Positions 6,000 through 10,706 of a stretch of DNA of 10,706 nt are shown one piece after another. Position numbers and translations under genes: made by a program. The stretch's first letter is position 1. Every line of letters begins with the position of its first letter. The notes beneath the pieces were generated by a model. That model saw nothing but the letters and a program-made list of their open reading frames with translations, made no database searches and was not told where the DNA came from. The stretch comes from Chlamydiota bacterium (GTDB taxonomy: Bacteria; Chlamydiota; Chlamydiia; Chlamydiales; JAJFMB01), in contig JAJFMB010000035.1 of NCBI GenBank assembly GCA_021772355.1, positions 1 to 10,706 on the forward strand. Reading direction: 5' to 3'.

Positions 6000-6698
6000 G
6001 CATAGCGTTAAGGCCGCAAGGGCAGCTGTGTCTGTGCGTAGGATATTGTGATGGAGTAGAACACCGTGAGCACCCTGTTTTTCAAGCCAATTAGTTTCTT
6101 GGCTACTAAAACCCCTTTCCGGACCAATAAAAAAAAGAGTGTTTTTAGTTCTTGGAGCATCTTTTAAATATTTTGAGAAGGGCGGCGCGTTTTCAGAAAG
6201 ATCTCCAAAATATGCCTCTGTATTCTCTATCGAAATGGAGGATAGAGAAGGAAAAATTTGTATTTTTGGTAAGTAAAGGCGTCCACACTGCTTGAGTGCA
6301 GAGACGGCAATAGTGTGCATTCTTTCTTGTTGCTGGGAGGTGAACTTGCGTCGTTCACTATGCTCTGATGCAAAAAGCCAAAGTTCAGACATTCCAAGTT
6401 CAGTGCCTTTTTCGATAATGAAATCGAGTCGATTAAGACGGGGAATGGCTTGAGCTAAAATGAGACGGGGTTGAGGTTCTTCTTCTTTATGTCGAGTGAG
6501 AATACGTAGGTGGGCTTCTTTCTTGGCGATGGCAGTGACTTCTGCCGTAGCAAAGATCCCTTCACCATTGACGACTTCGACAGTTTCCTTTTCATGAATC
6601 CGCATCACTTGCACCATGTGACGAAACTCTTGGTCTCTTATAGAAATGGTAGTGTCTTGAGGTAGGGGGCCTGAAAAAAAGAAGCGGTTTTGCGGCAT
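5988..6698 (-). CDS. rsmE: RsmE, 16S rRNA m3U1498 methyltransferase
   Basis: RsmE methylates N3 of U1498 in helix 44 of 16S rRNA, using S-adenosylmethionine, on assembled 30S subunits. The 236-residue protein matches the family length. It has the N-terminal PUA-like region (about 1-70, with FRHMVQVMR near 25-33) and then the SPOUT knot domain with IIEKGTELG, ALKQCGR, FIGPERGFS and the knot loop ILRTDTAALAAL near the C-terminus. It is the last gene of the operon: its ATG follows the ybbR TAA with no spacer (TAAATG), and no clear ribosome site is visible, which suggests translational coupling. Its stop overlaps that of convergent pyk. Nothing in the protein looks damaged. Confidence 0.95.
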   Translation of the reverse strand: MPQNRFFFSGPLPQDTTISIRDQEFRHMVQVMRIHEKETVEVVNGEGIFATAEVTAIAKKEAHLRILTRHKEEEPQPRLILAQAIPRLNRLDFIIEKGTELGMSELWLFASEHSERRKFTSQQQERMHTIAVSALKQCGRLYLPKIQIFPSLSSISIENTEAYFGDLSENAPPFSKYLKDAPRTKNTLFFIGPERGFSSQETNWLEKQGAHGVLLHHNILRTDTAALAALTLCSSS

Positions 6699-7949
6699 TT
6701 ATTTGTCCACTTTCACTTTCACATGATGGTTGTCGAGAAGGCTCTCCAAATTAAATTTAGTATCAGGAGATGTGTAAAGCACTAGTTTTTGCATATAATC
6801 ACGGAAACGTGCGCGTAATAATGTTTCATTGCGTTTTGAGGGGGGCAGAGCATCACTTTTCTCTTTGGCCAAGTTAGCCAGCCAATACGCAACGTAGGTG
6901 TCTTCAAGTTTGTTCGGATCGATGATCTGCAGGCTCCACTGTAGAATTTGCCTTTCTTCTTTAGGAGCTGCAACGATTGCAATTTCGATGTGATCGCGAA
7001 TAAGATCCAAGAACAATTTACTAACGTTGCGAGCATAGAGAGGAGTGGTTAAGTAAGAGAGGTTTTCTTGTGTTTCAATATCATCATTGATCGCAATGGG
7101 ATAGGTTTGGGGGTTAATCGTTTCAATATGATTTAAAGGATAAAATACGCGGATGGGGACATTTCTTTCTAATTCCAGAAGCTCTTCTCTTAAAAAGTCG
7201 AGACGTAAATTTTCGGCTTCAGGATCATTAAAATCTTTAGTGATTGGATTTTTATAGTAGGGGATTGTGACGCTTTTCCATTTATTGGGGATGGAGAAGG
7301 CGATTTCATCATTGTGTGAGGAGGTTTGAGACTTTTGAAGTTTATCAAGATCGAATTTTGATATGTCGTTTAGGTTAATCGAGGCCTCAATTCCTTCTGC
7401 CTTTAGCTCGCGCACCTCTTTGTCCGGACCTGTTACGGTCTGCATTAACATCTCAGGCCAGATATCGAGAAACTCATAACCCGGCGGCGCTTCACCGACT
7501 GTAGTGATGTGGATAGGGATTTTTTCGGTAACGAGTTTACCCAATCGTAAGATGTATTCGTTATGGTCGACATAGGTGATATGATTGGCGAGATTGATAG
7601 AGGGATTTAGACTGATTAGATTTTTTTTAGTTAAGTGTAAAACCCACTCATTGTGATGGATTTCGGTGGCGTGCAGCTGAACTTCAAGGTCGCCGGGCTC
7701 TAAACTTTCCACCACATCCTTAGTTCCCGTTAATGTCAAAGTGATCCTTTTCCCCAGAGTGCCGTTTGAGAGAAGACCAATGGCTGTCTTTCCAGGAGGC
7801 AAATTTATAATTCGGATGGGTATGTGAGGAATCGTCTTTGTTTCGATAATGGAGTGATTAACAAAAAGCCAAATGATCAGAGCCATCAAAAGCGCTGCAC
7901 ATTTACGTTGCCAATTGTGAGTGAAGATTTTTGTGATTAAGCTGGCCAT
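6699..7949 (-). CDS. ybbR: YbbR/CdaR-family membrane-anchored regulator of CdaA
   Basis: The 416-residue protein has a short cytoplasmic N-terminus and one transmembrane helix (about 17-33, CAALLMALIIWLFV); the rest is predicted outside the membrane. Residues about 35-115 and 130-215 look like YbbR beta-domains, the second with KIPIHITTVGEAPPGYEF and VTGPDKEV, typical of the family. The remaining 200 residues are more divergent and partly helical, without a recognised domain. In Firmicutes the YbbR protein CdaR binds and modulates the diadenylate cyclase CdaA, and the same gene pair is known in Chlamydia. Here the ATG lies within the end of cdaA (13-bp overlap), preceded by AAGAGA about 7 nt upstream. 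Pairing with cdaA makes the assignment strong; the function of the C-terminal half is open. Confidence 0.87.
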   Translation of the reverse strand: MASLITKIFTHNWQRKCAALLMALIIWLFVNHSIIETKTIPHIPIRIINLPPGKTAIGLLSNGTLGKRITLTLTGTKDVVESLEPGDLEVQLHATEIHHNEWVLHLTKKNLISLNPSINLANHITYVDHNEYILRLGKLVTEKIPIHITTVGEAPPGYEFLDIWPEMLMQTVTGPDKEVRELKAEGIEASINLNDISKFDLDKLQKSQTSSHNDEIAFSIPNKWKSVTIPYYKNPITKDFNDPEAENLRLDFLREELLELERNVPIRVFYPLNHIETINPQTYPIAINDDIETQENLSYLTTPLYARNVSKLFLDLIRDHIEIAIVAAPKEERQILQWSLQIIDPNKLEDTYVAYWLANLAKEKSDALPPSKRNETLLRARFRDYMQKLVLYTSPDTKFNLESLLDNHHVKVKVDK

Positions 7950-8749
7950 TGTTTCATCTCTTCAAGTGTTTTCAGGCCTTTATTCGCTTTGGTTATCTTT
8001 GGAGGATTAAAAATACTGCGGATGATCCCTTTAAAGCGATCAATTTTGACGCCGCGTGTCATCATCCCTTCCCGCGCGATGGACACTTTACCGTTTTCTT
8101 CGGAGACAACAATGATTAAAGCGTCTGTGGCTTGGCTAATACCAAGACCTGCGCGATGACGCGTGCCCATAGAGCGGTGAATTTGGGTATTATCATCAGC
8201 TAATGGCAAGATTGTCGCTGCTGCAATAATGGAATTTCCGCGAATAATCACAGCTCCGTCATGCAAAGGAGAGGTCGTATTAAAGATAGTTTCTAATAGT
8301 TCCGGTGAAAACCTCGCGTTTAATCTTACAGCTTTTTGGGCATATTCCTCAAGAGTGTCCTGATTTTCTAAAAGGATAATCGCTCCAATTCGCTTTGATG
8401 CTAAACGATAGACGCACTGTGTAATATTATCGAGGAAGTGGTCAAATTCTGTAACCTCTCGGAATTTTTTACCTCGTACACTCAGTCTTGAGAGCGTAAG
8501 TCTCAGTTCAGGTTGGAAGATAATCAAAAGCGCAATCACAGCAACATTGACAAAGTATAGCATTAATTTTTGAATAACAGGCAGATGAAACCACGTGGAA
8601 AATGCGAATAGAGCAAGAAAAGCTAAAAGCCCGAAAATAAGATCCATTGCCCTTGTATTCCAAAAAAAGGACATGATCCAATACAGCATGATGGCGATGA
8701 TGATCACCTCTATGCCAGGTATAAATAATTCAAATAATTTTGCCAGCAT
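7937..8749 (-). CDS. cdaA: CdaA, membrane diadenylate cyclase (c-di-AMP synthase)
   Basis: CdaA joins two ATP into cyclic di-AMP, a messenger tied to osmolyte, potassium and envelope control; in Chlamydia-infected cells c-di-AMP also triggers host STING. The 270-residue protein has three N-terminal transmembrane helices (about 10-30, 34-53, 62-78), the linker FQPELR (78-83), and a DAC domain with both signature motifs: D164-G165-A166 in PLHDGAVII and R197-H198-R199 in GTRHRAGLG. Length and order match the CdaA class. The ATG overlaps the end of folP by 20 bp, and its own stop lies 13 bp inside ybbR, so the three are surely cotranscribed. No strong ribosome site precedes it. Unlike Firmicutes, no glmM follows in the visible operon. 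Confidence 0.97.
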   Translation of the reverse strand: MLAKLFELFIPGIEVIIIAIMLYWIMSFFWNTRAMDLIFGLLAFLALFAFSTWFHLPVIQKLMLYFVNVAVIALLIIFQPELRLTLSRLSVRGKKFREVTEFDHFLDNITQCVYRLASKRIGAIILLENQDTLEEYAQKAVRLNARFSPELLETIFNTTSPLHDGAVIIRGNSIIAAATILPLADDNTQIHRSMGTRHRAGLGISQATDALIIVVSEENGKVSIAREGMMTRGVKIDRFKGIIRSIFNPPKITKANKGLKTLEEMKQWPA

Positions 8750-9521
8750 CTAATATCGTCAATATTTCTTTATGCTCTTTAATGTCATGAACTCGTAGTA
8801 TACTCACACCGTTTTTCAAGGCAATGGTATTCATTGCTAAAGTGGCGGAAAGTACCTCTTTCGCTGTTTTTTTTACTGTTTTAAACAGAAACGATTTTCT
8901 CGAAAGTCCGATCAAAAGCGGTAAATTGAAAACTTTTAACAGATTAAGGTGATCGATGATAGTAAAATTATCCTCAACTGTTTTTCCAAAGCCGATCCCG
9001 GGATCCAAAATCATCTGTTCTTCTCGTACGCCTAGCTTGATAAGGGCATTAATTCTTTCTTCAAACCATTTTAGCAAAGAAGGGATAACACCATCGGGAT
9101 AATGCGGTTGATCTTGCATAGTCTGGGGTTTTCCAAGCATGTGCATAATGCATACCTTAATTCCTGTCGAAGCTGCAAGCTCTCCCATTGCGGGGTGAGT
9201 GAAGCCTGTAACGTCGTTGATCATAGTTGCACCAGCCTCAATTGCACGCTGCGCCACTAGAGGCTTCATTGTGTCTATAGAAAGTGGGGTTTCAGTTTTT
9301 TTTATTAATTCCGAGATGACAGGAATCACTCTTTGCAACTCTTCTTCTTCTGAAACCGGATTTGCATAAGGACGTGTCGATTCTCCACCGATATCGATAA
9401 TATCGGCACCCTCATTTACCATGCATACGCCCCTTTCAACAGCCTTTTCCAAAGTGGAGTATCTCTCGTAGTACGAATCGGGAGTTACGTTTAAAATGCC
9501 CATCAATAATTTACTGCTCAT
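8730..9521 (-). CDS. folP: Dihydropteroate synthase
   Basis: FolP condenses p-aminobenzoate with 6-hydroxymethyl-dihydropterin pyrophosphate in folate synthesis and is the sulfonamide target. From the ATG at 9521 it has 263 residues, a TIM barrel with MGILNVTPDS (7-16), IGGESTRP, SIDT, INDVTG, LDPGIGFGK, GLSRKS and the final RVHDIKEH, so all main substrate motifs are seen. Odd: loop 1, normally DSFSDGG, reads DSYYERY with no GG. It is a stand-alone FolP, whereas Chlamydia has a FolK-FolP fusion. The ATG has no Shine-Dalgarno; a TTG at 9539 does (AAGGGA), adding six residues, and could be the true start. A longer frame to 9671 runs antisense into cydA and is rejected. It is first in the operon and overlaps cdaA, a pairing also common in Bacteroidetes. 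Confidence 0.94.
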   Translation of the reverse strand: MSSKLLMGILNVTPDSYYERYSTLEKAVERGVCMVNEGADIIDIGGESTRPYANPVSEEEELQRVIPVISELIKKTETPLSIDTMKPLVAQRAIEAGATMINDVTGFTHPAMGELAASTGIKVCIMHMLGKPQTMQDQPHYPDGVIPSLLKWFEERINALIKLGVREEQMILDPGIGFGKTVEDNFTIIDHLNLLKVFNLPLLIGLSRKSFLFKTVKKTAKEVLSATLAMNTIALKNGVSILRVHDIKEHKEILTILDAGKII

Positions 9522-9572
9522 AGGTGGTAAGTGTATCAAATGATTCCCTTGCGACACAATATTTTTGTTTTT

Positions 9573-9590
9573 AGAAATTAAGTAATTTCT
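9573..9590. promoter_or_regulatory. 18-bp inverted repeat between folP and cydA (operator candidate)
   Basis: AGAAATTA (9573-9580) and TAATTTCT (9583-9590) are a perfect inverted repeat with a 2-bp centre; two more pairs exist outside a single mismatch. It lies 34 bp before the cydA ATG and about 50 bp before the folP start. Size and symmetry suit a dimeric regulator controlling one or both divergent genes. No clear promoter boxes could be placed on either strand (TTGCGA at 9550-9555 with TAGAAA at 9572-9577 is a weak candidate), so the role is inferred. Confidence 0.4.
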
Positions 9591-9613
9591 TAAGGTAGTA
9601 TTTTTTCGTTGAC

Positions 9614-9619
9614 GAGGAG
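9614..9619 (+). promoter_or_regulatory. Ribosome binding site of cydA
   Basis: GAGGAG, 5 nt before the ATG at 9625, is the strongest Shine-Dalgarno sequence in front of any recognised gene in the window and fixes the cydA start. Confidence 0.8.
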
Positions 9620-9624
9620 ACCTT

Positions 9625-10706
9625 ATGGATGTCGAGATTCTAGCTAGAGTACAATTTGCACTCACGATCATGTTCCACTATATTTATCCCCCTTTAAGTA
9701 TTGGTATCGGTCTTATTCTTGTGATAATGGAGGGCTTTTTTCTTAAGACAAAAGACCTGAAGTACAAAGAAATGGCTAAGTTTTGGACCAAAGTGTTCGC
9801 TCTTACTTTTGCCGTAGGTGTGGCAACAGGGATTGTAATGGAATTCGAATTTGGAACTAACTGGGCTACCTACTCACGTTATGTGGGGGATGTTTTCGGA
9901 AGTGCCCTGGCTGCAGAAGGAATTTTTGCTTTCTTCTTGGAATCCGGGTTCTTAGCACTGCTACTCTTCGGTTGGGATCGCCTCGGTCCAAAGATGCACT
10001 TCTTTTCCACTCTTATGGTTTGTTTAGGCGCGCATTTCAGTGCTGTATGGATCGTTGTGGCCAATTCTTGGATGCAAACACCTGCGGGCTTTCACGTCGT
10101 AGGGGAGGGGCTTGCTGCCCGTGCCGAAATCACCTCCTTTTGGGCAATGGTTTTCAATCCCTCTTCTGTGGAGAGATTATGCCACGTTATCATTGGTACA
10201 TGGCTTGCCGGCGCGTTTCTTGTGATCAGCGTATCGGCATATTATCTCTTGAAAAAGCGTCATATAGATTTTGCTAAGTCTTCGCTAAAAATTAGTTTAA
10301 TTGTCGCCGCTGTCGCTGTGATCCTCCAAGGGTTAGCAGGTGATGCGGCTGGACGTACAATAGCAGAACACCAACCTATGAAATTGGCAGCGCTTGAGGG
10401 AGTTTTTAAGGACGTTAAAGGAGCTCCTTTCACTATTTGGGGTATTGTGAATACCAAAGAACAGAGAGTTGATTACGCCATTCAGATCCCGTACCTACTT
10501 AGCTTTTTGGCATATCGCGACTTTGATGCAACAGTACAGGGCTTGGATACTATTCCCAAGCAAGACTGGCCGCAAGTCGCACCTCTTTTTCAGCTCTACC
10601 GTATTATGGTGGGGATGTGGCTCGTGATGTTTGGGCTTGCCTTCACCTCTCTTTTCCTTTGGTGGCGCGGTAAACTGTTTGAGTGTAAATGGATGCTCAG
10701 ATTACT
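9625..10706 (+). CDS. cydA: CydA, cytochrome bd oxidase subunit I (partial, C-terminus outside window)
   Basis: CydA is the haem-carrying inner-membrane subunit of quinol oxidase bd, which reduces oxygen to water at very low oxygen. The 360 visible codons are open to the window edge without a stop. Haem ligands and channel residues align with E. coli: H18 (E. coli H19) in MFHYIYPP, E98 and E106 (E99, E107) in AAEGIFAFFLESGF, and H187 (H186) in RLCHVIIGTW. Several transmembrane helices are evident, and the quinol-loop segment with LAALEGVF and GAPFTIWGI is present. The methionine ligand of haem b558 lies beyond the edge. It is divergent from the folP operon with about 100 bp between starts, as cydA is beside the cdaA-ybbR pair in Chlamydia. 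cydB is expected next, outside the window. Confidence 0.97.
   Translation, partial: MDVEILARVQFALTIMFHYIYPPLSIGIGLILVIMEGFFLKTKDLKYKEMAKFWTKVFALTFAVGVATGIVMEFEFGTNWATYSRYVGDVFGSALAAEGIFAFFLESGFLALLLFGWDRLGPKMHFFSTLMVCLGAHFSAVWIVVANSWMQTPAGFHVVGEGLAARAEITSFWAMVFNPSSVERLCHVIIGTWLAGAFLVISVSAYYLLKKRHIDFAKSSLKISLIVAAVAVILQGLAGDAAGRTIAEHQPMKLAALEGVFKDVKGAPFTIWGIVNTKEQRVDYAIQIPYLLSFLAYRDFDATVQGLDTIPKQDWPQVAPLFQLYRIMVGMWLVMFGLAFTSLFLWWRGKLFECKWMLRL

Noticed and set aside
9540..9671. Upstream extension of folP to an ATG at 9671
   Set aside because: It is antisense to the cydA start and its ribosome site; the added residues have no DHPS similarity. The TTG at 9539 is kept as the only plausible alternative.
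1..10706. tRNA, rRNA, CRISPR array, phage or transposase genes
   Set aside because: No cloverleaf-like, repeat-spacer or mobile-enzyme sequence was recognised; the only element-like feature is the inverted-repeat unit at 3249-3564.

Overview
The window looks like a chromosomal segment of a member of the Chlamydiae, probably an environmental or amoeba-associated lineage rather than Chlamydia itself. Evidence from gene content: uvrA lies near pyk, as in Chlamydia trachomatis; a cdaA-ybbR pair stands divergently next to cydA, as I recall for that species; and there is a short queuosine-precursor-type (VUT/YhhQ) transporter. The extended pyruvate kinase and the stand-alone folP argue against Chlamydia sensu stricto. 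Genus cannot be fixed from this sequence. All genes look like ordinary host genes; I see no phage, insertion-sequence transposase, tRNA, rRNA or CRISPR array.

Layout. 1-2582 (minus): most of uvrA, its C-terminus beyond the left edge, with a good sigma70-type promoter at 2615-2643. 2732-3253 (plus): a six-helix VUT-family transporter. 3254-3568: a gene-free gap that is not plain spacer. It is filled by an element of about 316 bp with roughly 39-bp imperfect terminal inverted repeats, containing a second, nested palindrome of about 119 bp. 3569-4162 (minus): a small exported protein with an HMA-like domain. 4226-5995 (plus): pyk, with an extra C-terminal domain. 5988-9521 (minus): a tight four-gene operon folP-cdaA-ybbR-rsmE in which every junction overlaps or abuts. 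9625-10706 (plus): the first 360 codons of cydA, running off the right edge.

How the genes fit together. CdaA makes cyclic di-AMP and YbbR (CdaR) is its membrane-anchored regulator. They are translated together with dihydropteroate synthase (folate synthesis) and the 16S rRNA methyltransferase RsmE. Pyruvate kinase supplies ATP and pyruvate. CydA is the haem-binding subunit of the oxygen-scavenging bd oxidase. UvrA starts nucleotide excision repair. The VUT transporter probably brings in a queuosine precursor from the host.

Most worth a second look are the inverted-repeat element at 3249-3564, which supplies the transporter's stop codon and may act as a bidirectional terminator or be a MITE-like mobile unit; the degenerate zinc site of UvrA; the shortened loop 1 of FolP; and the exported Cys-x3-Cys protein.
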